Shown here one piece after another: positions 22,483-30,914 of a stretch of DNA of 32,113 bases. Below the pieces are notes generated by a model, which saw only the letters and a list, made by a program, of their open reading frames with translations, searched no databases and was not told where the DNA came from. Within the stretch, counting starts at the first letter, position 1. Every line of letters starts with the position of its first letter. The position numbers were made by a program, and so were the translations under genes. This stretch comes from an uncultured Burkholderiales bacterium (GTDB taxonomy: Bacteria > Pseudomonadota > Gammaproteobacteria > Burkholderiales > Burkholderiaceae_E). Location: positions 1 through 32,113 of the forward strand of contig CAIUGQ010000401.1 of assembly GCA_903898725.1 (NCBI GenBank), written 5' to 3'.

Positions 22483-23145
22483 ATGTACGAACCGACCACG
22501 GCCCTCGGCTACTTCCGGATGCTCGTGAGCGATGCCGACTCGATCCCGCTGCTCGAGGCCGCCGCATCGCTTGCGCTCGACGCCTATCCGACGCTCGACC
22601 TCCAGGCCAGCCTGGCCGAGTTCGACCGCCTCGCCGGGCAGCTCGCCGCCGACTGCCGGTCCGTCTCGACCGAGACCGCGCGCCTGCAGCAGGCGCTGCA
22701 CTTCTTCTATGTCACGCAGGGCTTCGCCGGCAACGTCCGGGCCTACCACGACCCCGACAACAGCTACCTGCACCGGGTGCTCGAGACCCGGCGCGGCATT
22801 CCGATCACCCTCGCTGTCCTGTTCGCCGAGCTCGCGCGCCACATCGGGCTCGAGGTCGACGGCATCGGGTTTCCCGGGCACTTCCTGCTGCGGGTGAACC
22901 TGCACGAGGGCGTCGTGGTGATCGATCCGTTCACCGGCGAGAGCCTCGATGGCGCGGAGCTCGCGCGCCGTGCCGCACCGCACGGCGTCGAGGCGCAGGC
23001 ACTGCTGCAGCCGGCCGCGCCGCAGCAGATCCTGATCCGCATGCTGAACAACCTGCACGCCGCCCATGCCCGCGCCGGGCGCGAGGACCTGCTCGAGAAG
23101 GTCCGGGAGCGGCTGCGCATCGTGCAGGCCGCGGCCCCCGGCTAG
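22483..23145 (+). CDS. SirB1 family transglutaminase-like protein, short form
   Basis: A 220-residue protein. The SirB1 core is clear: YFRMLVSDADSIPLLEAA at the N-terminus, then NSYLHRVLETRRGIPITLAVLF (about 95-115), IGFPGHFLLRVN (about 128-139), and VIDPFTGESL. This is a transglutaminase-like fold that keeps His and Asp positions but has no nucleophile Cys, as is usual in the family. Relatives generally carry a C-terminal TPR stretch and reach about 270-280 residues; here only one helical hairpin (LIRMLNNLHAAHARAGREDLL) remains. The function is unknown; SirB1 was once named for invasion-gene regulation in Salmonella. Its TAG stop shares CTAG with the convergent YgjP-type gene's TAG. Confidence 0.85.
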   Translation: MYEPTTALGYFRMLVSDADSIPLLEAAASLALDAYPTLDLQASLAEFDRLAGQLAADCRSVSTETARLQQALHFFYVTQGFAGNVRAYHDPDNSYLHRVLETRRGIPITLAVLFAELARHIGLEVDGIGFPGHFLLRVNLHEGVVVIDPFTGESLDGAELARRAAPHGVEAQALLQPAAPQQILIRMLNNLHAAHARAGREDLLEKVRERLRIVQAAAPG

Positions 23146-23678
23146 CTCGAGGGCGGTGTCGGCGAGTCGGCCGCGGGCACGAGCGGCGGCTCGAACTCCA
23201 GGCCCGTCAGCCACAGCCGGGTGTCGAACTCCAGCTGCGTGTAGTCCGGCTCCATGTGACGGCACAGCGCATAGAACGCGCGGTCGTGCTCGCGCTCGCG
23301 CAGGTGGGCCAGCTCGTGGACCGCGATCATGCGCAGGAACGCGGCGGGCGCGTCCTTGAACAGGCTGGCGATGCGGATCTCCCGCTTCGCCTTGAGCGCG
23401 GTGCCCTGCACCCGCGAGATCGCGGTGTGCGTGCCGAGCGCGTCGTGGGTCACATGCAGGCGATTGTCGTAGGCGACCTTGGCCAGCGGCGGGGCGCTGC
23501 GCATGTGACGCGCCTTGAGCTCGCCCACGTAGTCGCGCAGCTCGCGGTCGTTGCGGACCGAGTGCGCATCCGGATAGCGCTGCGCGACGGTGGCCCGCAC
23601 GCGGCGCTCGGCCAGCAGCACCCGCACGCGCTCGAGCACCGGCTGCGGATAGCCCGCGAGGTATCGCAGCTGCGTCAC
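23142..23678 (-). CDS. YgjP/M48-type zinc metallopeptidase-like protein
   Basis: A 178-residue protein. The GTG start at 23678 overlaps the stop of the methyltransferase gene by 4 bp (GTGA) and is preferred because upstream frame sequence is only the antisense-like shadow of that gene. The zinc site is HELAH (His121, Glu122, His125) with a further His131 in REREHDRAFY, matching the YgjP (DUF45) pattern HELxHxxxxxH. The preceding LKAKREIRIASLFKDAP segment and the following LCRHMEPDY also fit. Members are single-domain cytosolic proteins of uncertain substrate. A Pro/Ser-rich tail ends the protein. Codon use matches its neighbours. Confidence 0.88.
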   Translation of the reverse strand: MTQLRYLAGYPQPVLERVRVLLAERRVRATVAQRYPDAHSVRNDRELRDYVGELKARHMRSAPPLAKVAYDNRLHVTHDALGTHTAISRVQGTALKAKREIRIASLFKDAPAAFLRMIAVHELAHLREREHDRAFYALCRHMEPDYTQLEFDTRLWLTGLEFEPPLVPAADSPTPPSS

Positions 23679-24292
23679 GTCGAGCCGCCGCCCCAGACGA
23701 GCAGCAGGTTGTTGGCCGGCATCGCCACCCGCTCGCGCAGGACGAGACCGGCGGCGCCGGCCTGCGCGGCCACCTCGGCCAGATCGCGCAGGCCCCAGGC
23801 GGGGTCGCGGGCGCGCAGGTCGGCGTCGAACGCGAGGTTGCCCGGCGAGGTGGGCACGCCGTCCTCGAGGTAGGGCCCGTAGGTGATCAGCAGCCCGCCC
23901 GGGGCGAGGCGCCCGGCCGCGCCCCGCATCAGCGCCGCCGTGCAGGACCAGGGGGCGATGTGCAGCATGTTCGCGCAGAAGATCGCGTCGACCTCGGACG
24001 GCAGCTCGGCCGGCCAGGGCCAGTCGAGGACGTCGAGACGCAGCGGCGGCCGCACGTGGGCGAGCCCCGTGCACCAGGCGCGGATCGACGCCATCGACGT
24101 CGGTTCCGGATCGGTCGGCTGCCAGTGCCAGTCGGGCAGCGCCGCGGCGAAGTGCGCCGCATGCTGGCCGGTGCCGCTCGCGATCTCGAGCATCACGCCC
24201 CGAGGCGGCAGCAGACGCCGGAGTTCGGCGAGGATGGGCGGGCCGTTGCGCTCGGCGGCGGCGCTGTGGCGTCGAGGGTCGGACGGATTCAT
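23675..24292 (-). CDS. DUF938 family SAM-dependent methyltransferase-like protein
   Basis: A 205-residue Rossmann-fold protein. The start at 24292 (MNPSDPRRHSAAAERNGPPIL) is where DUF938 sequence begins; upstream in-frame ATG codons lie in the katG control region. SAM motif I is MLEIASGTGQHAAHFA (34-49), followed by WQPTDPEPTSMASI and then LDVLDWPWP. FCANMLHIAPWSCTAALM corresponds to motif IV-V, and LAPGGLLITYGPYLEDG to the post-motif strand. The substrate is unknown for the family. It is translationally coupled to the downstream metallopeptidase and divergent from katG across a 206-bp gap. Confidence 0.88.
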   Translation of the reverse strand: MNPSDPRRHSAAAERNGPPILAELRRLLPPRGVMLEIASGTGQHAAHFAAALPDWHWQPTDPEPTSMASIRAWCTGLAHVRPPLRLDVLDWPWPAELPSEVDAIFCANMLHIAPWSCTAALMRGAAGRLAPGGLLITYGPYLEDGVPTSPGNLAFDADLRARDPAWGLRDLAEVAAQAGAAGLVLRERVAMPANNLLLVWGGGST

Positions 24293-24373
24293 GCGGCGGT
24301 TGTACTCGATGAGGCCGCCGCCCGCAAACCCGGCAGAGCCGTCCCGGCCGAGCTTCGCCGTATCGTCTGGGCC

Positions 24374-24386
24374 GATCAAGTTGATC
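24374..24386. promoter_or_regulatory. Inverted repeat GATCAA-G-TTGATC in the katG control region
   Basis: Two perfect 6-bp arms around a single base overlap the candidate -35 box of katG (TTGATC at 24381-24386). Such a placement suits a repressor or redox regulator. It does not match the extended four-part OxyR pattern as I know it, so the binding protein is unknown. Confidence 0.4.
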
Positions 24387-24410
24387 GAAATCATTCTCTG
24401 GACAGATAAC
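24381..24410 (+). promoter_or_regulatory. Candidate sigma70-type promoter of katG
   Basis: TTGATC (24381-24386) and GATAAC (24405-24410) are separated by 18 bp; each matches four of six consensus bases. The stretch is one of the few A/T-richer segments of the window. Transcription would start near 24417, giving a leader of about 80 bp before ATG 24499. Confidence 0.45.
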
Positions 24411-24498
24411 GCAGCGCACGCCAGTCTGCAGGCGTCGCCCGGGTGCATGCTCCCGGTATCGGCTCCGACAGGCTTCGCAACAGAAAGGAAGACACGAC

Positions 24499-26691
24499 AT
24501 GTCCGATGCAGCCCAGTGCCCCTTCTCCGCCGGACGCCCCGCCGCCGGCGCGCCGCGCGCCCGATCCAACCGTGACTGGTGGCCGAACCGTCTCGACCTC
24601 GGGATGCTGCGCCAGCATTCGTCGCTCGGTGACCCGATGGACGCAGGCTTCGACTACGCGCGCGCGTTCGAGTCGCTCGACCTGAAGGCCGTCAAGGCGG
24701 ACCTCTTCGCGCTGATGACCCGCTCGCAGGACTGGTGGCCGGCCGACTGGGGCCACTACGGCCCGCTGTTCATCCGCATGGCGTGGCACAGCGCCGGCAC
24801 GTATCGGATCGCCGACGGCCGCGGCGGTGCCGGCTCGGGCACGCAGCGCTTCGCGCCGCTCAACAGCTGGCCCGACAACGGCAACCTCGACAAGGCGCGG
24901 CGGCTGCTGTGGCCGATCAAGCGCAAGTACGGGCGCAGCCTGTCCTGGGCCGACCTGATGATCCTGGCGGGCAACTGCGCGCTCGAGTCGATGGGCCTGC
25001 GCACCTTCGGTTTCGCGGGCGGACGCGAGGATGTCTGGGAGCCGGGCGAGGACATCGACTGGGGCAGCGAGGACACCTGGCTGGGTGACGCGCGCTACAG
25101 CGGCGAGCGCGAGCTCGCGAACCCGCTGGGCGCCGTCCAGATGGGCCTCATCTACGTCAATCCGGAGGGCCCCGGCGGCCATCCAGACCCGGTGGCCTCC
25201 GGCCGCGACGTGCGCGAGACCTTCGCGCGCATGGCGATGGACGACGAGGAGACCGTGGCTCTGGTGGCGGGCGGCCACACCTTCGGCAAGGCCCACGGTG
25301 CGGGCGATCCGACGCTGGTGGGTCCCGAGCCCGAAGGGGCGCCGATCGAGGCGCTGGGGCTGGGCTGGATCAACCGATTCGGCAGCGGCCGCGGCGCACA
25401 CACCACCACCAGCGGCATCGAGGGCGCCTGGAAGCCGAACCCCACGACCTGGGACAACGGCTACTTCGACATGCTGTTCGGCTACGAGTGGGAGCTGGTC
25501 AAGAGCCCGGCCGGCGCCCACCAGTGGCGCGCCCGCGATGTCCGCCCCGAGCACATGATTCCCGATGCGCACGATCCGTCGATCTCGCATCCGCCGATGA
25601 TGACGACCGCCGACCTGTCGCTGCGGATGGACCCCGCCTACGAACCGATCGCGCGGCGCTTCCACGTACATCCCGAGCAGTTCGCCGACGCCTTCGCGCG
25701 GGCGTGGTTCAAGCTGACCCACCGCGACATGGGGCCGCGTGCGCGCTACCTCGGGCCCGAGGTACCGGCCGAGGTGCTGATCTGGCAGGACCCGGTCCCG
25801 CCGGTCGATCACCCGCTCGCGGATGCCGCCGACGTCGAGGCGCTGAAGGCCTCGATCCTCGCGACGGGGCTGACGGTGCCGCAGCTGGTCGCGACGGCCT
25901 GGGCGTCGGCCTCGACCTTCCGCGGCTCCGACAAGCGGGGCGGCGCCAACGGGGCCCGGATCCGGCTCGCGCCGCAGAAGGACTGGGCGGTGAACCGGCC
26001 CGAGCAGCTCGCGATGGTGCTGCAGACCCTGGAACGCGTGCGGCAGGCGTACGACGCGAGCGCTGCGGGCGGCAAGCGGGTCTCGATGGCCGACCTGATC
26101 GTGCTGGGCGGCTGCGCCGCGATCGAGCAGGCCGCGCGGGCCGCCGGCCATCCGGTGACCGTGCCGTTCACCCCGGGGCGGACCGACGCCTCGCAGGCGC
26201 AGACCGACGTGGCGTCCTTCGCGGTGCTCGAGCCGGTGGCCGACGCGTTCCGCAACTACCGCAGCGCGCATGCCGGGCGGCCGACCGAGGTGCTGATGCT
26301 CGATCGTGCCCAGCTGCTGGGCCTGACGCCGCCGCAGATGACGGTGCTGCTCGCGGGTCTGAGGATGCTCGACGTCGATGCCGGCCGGTCTTCGGACGGC
26401 GTGCTCACCGATCGGCCCGGCGTGCTCGCCACCGACTACTTCGTCAATCTGCTCGAGATCGGCACGCAGTGGTCGGCGACGGATGCATCCGGCGAACGCT
26501 TCGAGGGTCGCGATGCATCCGGTGCGCTGCGCTGGCATGCCACGCGCGCCGACCTGATCTTCGGCTCGCACTCCGAGCTGCGTGCGATCGCGGAGGTCTA
26601 TGCATCGGACGATGCAGGCGGCAAGTTCGTGCGCGATTTCGTGGCCGCATGGGGCCGGGTGATGAACGCGGACCGGTTCGATCTTCGCTGA
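24499..26691 (+). CDS. katG: Catalase-peroxidase
   Basis: A 730-residue bifunctional haem enzyme that destroys H2O2 and has peroxidase activity. ATG 24499 has an excellent ribosome-binding site, AAAGGAAG, 7 bp upstream. The distal site is RMAWHSAGTY with Arg93, Trp96 and His97. The Trp-Tyr-Met crosslink that gives catalase activity maps to Trp96, Tyr219 (GLIYVNPEGP) and Met245. The proximal haem ligand is His260 in GGHTFGKAHG. The C-terminal duplicated domain runs from about residue 425 and keeps ATAWASASTFRGSDKRGGANGARIRLAPQ. The length is typical and all key residues are present. It has a candidate promoter and palindrome upstream; no oxyR gene is in the window. Confidence 0.97.
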   Translation: MSDAAQCPFSAGRPAAGAPRARSNRDWWPNRLDLGMLRQHSSLGDPMDAGFDYARAFESLDLKAVKADLFALMTRSQDWWPADWGHYGPLFIRMAWHSAGTYRIADGRGGAGSGTQRFAPLNSWPDNGNLDKARRLLWPIKRKYGRSLSWADLMILAGNCALESMGLRTFGFAGGREDVWEPGEDIDWGSEDTWLGDARYSGERELANPLGAVQMGLIYVNPEGPGGHPDPVASGRDVRETFARMAMDDEETVALVAGGHTFGKAHGAGDPTLVGPEPEGAPIEALGLGWINRFGSGRGAHTTTSGIEGAWKPNPTTWDNGYFDMLFGYEWELVKSPAGAHQWRARDVRPEHMIPDAHDPSISHPPMMTTADLSLRMDPAYEPIARRFHVHPEQFADAFARAWFKLTHRDMGPRARYLGPEVPAEVLIWQDPVPPVDHPLADAADVEALKASILATGLTVPQLVATAWASASTFRGSDKRGGANGARIRLAPQKDWAVNRPEQLAMVLQTLERVRQAYDASAAGGKRVSMADLIVLGGCAAIEQAARAAGHPVTVPFTPGRTDASQAQTDVASFAVLEPVADAFRNYRSAHAGRPTEVLMLDRAQLLGLTPPQMTVLLAGLRMLDVDAGRSSDGVLTDRPGVLATDYFVNLLEIGTQWSATDASGERFEGRDASGALRWHATRADLIFGSHSELRAIAEVYASDDAGGKFVRDFVAAWGRVMNADRFDLR

Positions 26692-26696
26692 ACCGG

Positions 26697-26741
26697 CCGG
26701 GGCGTCGCGCGGGACGGTTCGAATCCCTCGTGACGCCCCGG
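26697..26741 (+). terminator. Long GC-rich hairpin after katG
   Basis: Positions 26697-26709 pair with 26729-26741 (13 bp with one G-T pair, arms containing GGGGCGTC and GACGCCCC), with an inner GGGA/TCCC stem. It begins 5 bp after the katG stop. There is no T-tract, so it may act as an RNA-stabilising 3' hairpin or a factor-assisted terminator. Confidence 0.45.
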
Positions 26742-26762
26742 GCCCCGGCAGATCGGCGGGTC

Positions 26763-26768
26763 TACACT
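26763..26768 (+). promoter_or_regulatory. Candidate -10 element (TACACT) before the GST gene
   Basis: TACACT lies 38 bp before ATG 26807, just beyond the katG hairpin, so the GST gene probably has its own promoter. No clear -35 box. Confidence 0.3.
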
Positions 26769-26806
26769 CGCGGGCGCATCCAACCCTTCGCCGAGGCAGC
26801 CGCTCC

Positions 26807-27415
26807 ATGAAGCTCTTCTATTCCCCCGCATCCCCCTACGTCCGCAAGTGCATGGTGGTCGCGCACGAGGTCGGGCTCGCCGACCGCATCGAGCGCCTCG
26901 CGTGCGCCGCGAACCCCGTCAACCGCGACCGCTCCATCGTCGCGATCAACCCGCTCGGCAAGGTGCCGACCCTGATCACCGACGAGGGCACCGCCCTCTA
27001 CGACAGCCGCGTGATCTGCGAGTACCTGAACGCGCTGGGCGGCGGCAGTCTCGTGCCCGCGTCGGGCGCCGCGCGCTGGCAGGTGCTGACCGAGCAGTCG
27101 CTCGGCGACGGCATCCTCGATGCCGCGCTGCTGGCGCGCTACGAGGGCGCGATGCGCCCCGAGCCGCTGCGCTGGGCCGAGTGGACCGCGGGTCAGCTCG
27201 ACAAGGTCGAATGTGGTCTGGCCGAGATCGAGACGCACGCGGCGTCCTGGGGCGACACGATCGACCTGGGCAAGCTGACGCTCGCCTGTGCGCTGGGCTA
27301 CCTGGATTTCCGGTTCGCGGCGCTTGACTGGCGCGCCCGCGCGCCGAAGGCGGCGGCGTGGCATGCGCGGATCAACGCGCGCGCCTCGATGCAGGCGACG
27401 CTGCCGAGCGCCTGA
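26807..27415 (+). CDS. Glutathione S-transferase family protein
   Basis: A 202-residue soluble protein. The thioredoxin-like N-terminal domain starts MKLFYSPASPYVRKCMVVAHE with Ser/Pro residues at the usual catalytic-loop position, then NPLGKVPTL (cis-Pro loop, about 48-56) and LYDSRVICEYLNAL (about 64-77), the glutathione gamma-glutamyl binding Asp-Ser motif. The C-terminal all-helical domain (about 90-200) includes TLACALGYLDFRF and DWRARAPKAAAWHARI, as in YibF-type bacterial GSTs. By family it conjugates or reduces electrophiles or peroxides with glutathione. Placement next to katG fits oxidative-stress defence, but a separate promoter and terminator are likely. No substrate can be inferred. 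Confidence 0.92.
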   Translation: MKLFYSPASPYVRKCMVVAHEVGLADRIERLACAANPVNRDRSIVAINPLGKVPTLITDEGTALYDSRVICEYLNALGGGSLVPASGAARWQVLTEQSLGDGILDAALLARYEGAMRPEPLRWAEWTAGQLDKVECGLAEIETHAASWGDTIDLGKLTLACALGYLDFRFAALDWRARAPKAAAWHARINARASMQATLPSA

Positions 27416-27449
27416 GGGCTCGCCCGTTCCGCGAATAAAAAGTGCGTTC

Positions 27450-27493
27450 CGCATGGTGAGATGCGCCGAGTGCGCTGCACCATGCGCATTTTT
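27450..27493 (+). terminator. Probable intrinsic terminator of the GST gene
   Basis: CGCATGGTG (27450-27458) pairs perfectly with CACCATGCG (27478-27486) around a 19-base loop and is followed by CATTTTT. The loop is longer than ideal. It sits 35 bp after the GST stop. Confidence 0.5.
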
Positions 27494-27510
27494 CAGGGTG
27501 GAAGAACGTA

Positions 27511-27537
27511 TTGCACATCGTGGAAAGAGGTGTGCAA
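27511..27537. promoter_or_regulatory. Inverted repeat TTGCACA-N13-TGTGCAA upstream of aceA
   Basis: Perfect 7-bp arms at 27511-27517 and 27531-27537 lie about 140 bp before the aceA start in an A/T-rich island. Arms of TTGC/GCAA type recall sites of glyoxylate-shunt or short-chain fatty-acid regulators (RamB/PccR-like), but the spacing differs. It is a candidate operator. Confidence 0.45.
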
Positions 27538-27613
27538 ATCCATGATTCCATTATGAAAATTGATCTGTTGCTTCCGTGACTTTGTGCCGTTGCCACGCAG
27601 CATCCGTCTGTAG

Positions 27614-27629
27614 AGTCTTATACAAGACT
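27614..27629. promoter_or_regulatory. Inverted repeat AGTCTT-ATAC-AAGACT overlapping the aceA promoter region
   Basis: Perfect 6-bp arms around ATAC. The centre contains TATACA (27619-27624), the best -10-like hexamer before aceA, so a bound repressor would block transcription. The sequence resembles GTCTTATACAAGAC-type sites that I recall for GntR-family regulators of TCA-cycle genes in betaproteobacteria; this recollection is unverified. It is 47 bp before the aceA start. Confidence 0.55.
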
Positions 27630-27676
27630 GCAGCGCTGCTCGGTCGGACTCGTTCACAACCTCGGGAGCACCCAAC

Positions 27677-28999
<1,323 letters not shown>

Positions 29000-29020
29000 G
29001 TCTCGCAGCTGCTGGCTGAC

Positions 29021-29050
29021 GGGGCGCCTTCGAAGCACTGAAGGCGCCTC
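29021..29050 (+). terminator. First hairpin downstream of aceA
   Basis: Positions 29021-29031 pair with 29040-29050 (11 bp with one G-T pair, arms GGCGCCTTC and GAAGGCGCC) around an 8-base loop, 22 bp after the aceA stop. No T-tract follows. It forms a tandem with the stronger hairpin below. Confidence 0.5.
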
Positions 29051-29055
29051 GGAAC

Positions 29056-29100
29056 GCGGGCCGCGCACCGGAGTGATCCGGTCCGCGGCCCGCATGCTTT
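29056..29100 (+). terminator. Intrinsic terminator of aceA
   Basis: GCGGGCCGCG (29056-29065) pairs with CGCGGCCCGC (29084-29093). After one C-C mismatch a second stem, ACCGGA with TCCGGT, closes a GTGA tetraloop at 29073-29076. ATGCTTT follows directly. This is a very stable hairpin with a short T-rich tail. Confidence 0.7.
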
Positions 29101-29246
29101 CTGGCGTGTGCGGCACGCCTGCACGCGGGTCGGATCGACCATGCGGCTTAGGCACGGCGGCCGTGTCCTCGGCCGTTCGTCGAATGGTGCGTCGCGTCGG
29201 CGACGTCGAAGATGGGACTCCATCCACGCCACCGGAGAGTCCCACG

Positions 29247-29522
29247 ATGAACCGCTTCGAGCACGTCCGCTCCCCCGTCCGCGAGCGCGGGCAGGGCATG
29301 ACCGAGTACCTGATCGTCGTCGCGCTGATCGCCGTCGCCGCGATCGGCACCTACACCCTGTTCGGCCAGACGCTGCGCCAGCAGACCGCCGGCCTCGCGC
29401 TCGAGGTGTCCGGGCAGGACGGCGGCAACGCCATCACCGGGGCGCAGGGCAATGCCACCGCGGCGCAGGGTGCGGCGGCCACGCGCAAGGGGCTGGAGAA
29501 CTTCAACGCCGGCAACCACTGA
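29247..29522 (+). CDS. Flp-type class IVb prepilin-like protein
   Basis: A 91-residue protein. ATG 29247 has GGAGAG 7 bp upstream. The leader MNRFEHVRSPVRERG ends in Gly15; cleavage there would give a mature start QGMTEYLIVV with Glu at +5 and Tyr at +6, exactly the pattern of Flp prepilins processed by TadV-type peptidase. Residues 22-45 form the hydrophobic helix. The C-terminal half (about 50-91) is Gly/Ala/Gln/Asn-rich and polar. It is the first gene of a rightward set with TadG-like and TadE-like genes, 34 bp before the next. No assembly ATPase or secretin is in the window, so it may build a minor or surface structure with parts encoded elsewhere. Confidence 0.85.
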   Translation: MNRFEHVRSPVRERGQGMTEYLIVVALIAVAAIGTYTLFGQTLRQQTAGLALEVSGQDGGNAITGAQGNATAAQGAAATRKGLENFNAGNH

Positions 29523-29555
29523 GCCGCGCATCGCGCCGCCGCCGGGGTCGCCGTC

Positions 29556-30914
29556 ATGGCCTTCGCCTCATCCGACACTGCCGGGCGCCTTGCCCGGCGT
29601 CCCGGCCGCGGCGCGGCCGTGCGGCGTCGGCATGCAGGGCAGGCGCTCGTCGTCGCCCTGGGTCTGCTGCTCGCCGGCGGCGCGATGCTCCATGCGATGT
29701 ACAGCGCCGCCCGGGTGGCGGCGGCCAAGCAGCGGCTGGTCGACACGGCCGATGCCGCCGCCTGGAGCGCAGCGCTCTGGCGGGCGAGGGTGCTCAACTA
29801 CCACGCGTACGCCAACCGCGCGATCCTGGCCAACGAGGTCGCCATCGCGCAGTCGGTCACGCTGCTGTCGTGGTCGAAGTACTTCGAGCAGCTCACCCGG
29901 AACGCGGCCACCGTCGGCACGGTGATCCCGCCCGCGCGGGTGATCCTCGAAGGCGTGGCCGAGGCCGCGAGCCTGGCTCGCGAATCGGCCGAGCTCGCCG
30001 CGACCTTGGAGATCGCCGCGCGAGGGGCCGAGGGTGTCGGATATCGCGCGATCCTGCAGGCGAGCCAGGAGATCCTGCAGCTGTCCACGCAGGGCTTCGG
30101 TGCGAGCATGGTCGCGGCCGAAGTCGCGCGGGCCAACGACCCGTCCTTCTTCGCCTGGGTGCTGCCCGATCCGTCCGGCGAGTGGCTCGGGCTGACGCAC
30201 CGCACCGAGTCGCAGGACGATCGGCGCCGGTTCGCGGACCTGGTGCAGGCGTCGCTCGATCCGTTCGTCACCGGCCCGCGGTCGGCCGACGTCGGCCTGC
30301 CCGTGCCGTGTCTCGGCCTGCCGGTGCTGCGCAAGCGCGGCGCGACGATGCTTTCCGAAGACCTCGAGCGCTGGGAAGCGGTGGACACGCTGTCGGTCCA
30401 TGTCAATCGCCCTCGGCGTCTGCGCTGCCGCGACGGCGAGGCACTGCCGCTCGGCTGGGGGGCAGCGGAGGCAGGGACCGAGCTCGGTGCGGTCGCGGGC
30501 ACCGAGCGTGGCGTGGCGGACAACCCCGCGGCCAACGCGCTGGCCGGCACCACGATCGCCAGCTTCCCGAGCTTCTCGGGCATCGCCCGGGTTCGCGAGC
30601 TCGACTACGAGCGACTCGCCGATCCCCGCTTCCCGTCCCCGGTGCTCGCGGTGCTGGCGCGTCAGCCCGGCGAGGCGGTGGCCACCTCGATGTCGAAGGG
30701 CCTGGCGGCCGGCCGGATGCTGCCGCCCGATGCCTTCGCCGGAGACGCCGCGCCGCACCTGTGGGCGCTGTCCGCCGCGCAGGTCTACTTCCGCCGGCCA
30801 GTCGATGCGCCGGAGCGCATCGAGTACGCGAGCCTGTTCAACCCTTACTGGCAGGTTCGCCTCGCGCCGCCTGCGGCCGCGCATCGGGCGATCGCACTCG
30901 GCTATGTGCGCTGA
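29556..30914 (+). CDS. TadG-like pilus assembly/secreted membrane-anchored protein
   Basis: A 452-residue protein. A basic N-terminus (RLARRPGRGAAVRRRHAG) precedes a single membrane helix (about 30-48, QALVVALGLLLAGGAMLHAM), the layout of TadE/G-like N-terminal domains. After it, DTADAAAWSAALWRARVLNYHAYANRAILANE (about 63-94) is the usual start of the extracytoplasmic part. The Glu+5 of pseudopilins is replaced by Val33, so processing by a prepilin peptidase is doubtful. No von Willebrand A domain is visible, and the remaining 350 residues match nothing I can name. It overlaps the next gene by 11 bp and follows the Flp-type gene by 33 bp. Confidence 0.75.
   Translation: MAFASSDTAGRLARRPGRGAAVRRRHAGQALVVALGLLLAGGAMLHAMYSAARVAAAKQRLVDTADAAAWSAALWRARVLNYHAYANRAILANEVAIAQSVTLLSWSKYFEQLTRNAATVGTVIPPARVILEGVAEAASLARESAELAATLEIAARGAEGVGYRAILQASQEILQLSTQGFGASMVAAEVARANDPSFFAWVLPDPSGEWLGLTHRTESQDDRRRFADLVQASLDPFVTGPRSADVGLPVPCLGLPVLRKRGATMLSEDLERWEAVDTLSVHVNRPRRLRCRDGEALPLGWGAAEAGTELGAVAGTERGVADNPAANALAGTTIASFPSFSGIARVRELDYERLADPRFPSPVLAVLARQPGEAVATSMSKGLAAGRMLPPDAFAGDAAPHLWALSAAQVYFRRPVDAPERIEYASLFNPYWQVRLAPPAAAHRAIALGYVR

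Noticed and set aside
26711..26730. tRNA T-arm-like sequence (ACGGTTCGAATCCCTC) after katG
   Set aside because: It resembles the 3' end of a tRNA and could suggest an attachment-site fragment. However, there is no D-arm, anticodon arm, matching acceptor strand, CCA end or integrase nearby. It is better explained as the loop of the katG hairpin.
24391..26808. 805-codon minus-strand frame opposite katG
   Set aside because: katG on the plus strand has every active-site residue; the antisense product has no recognisable domain.
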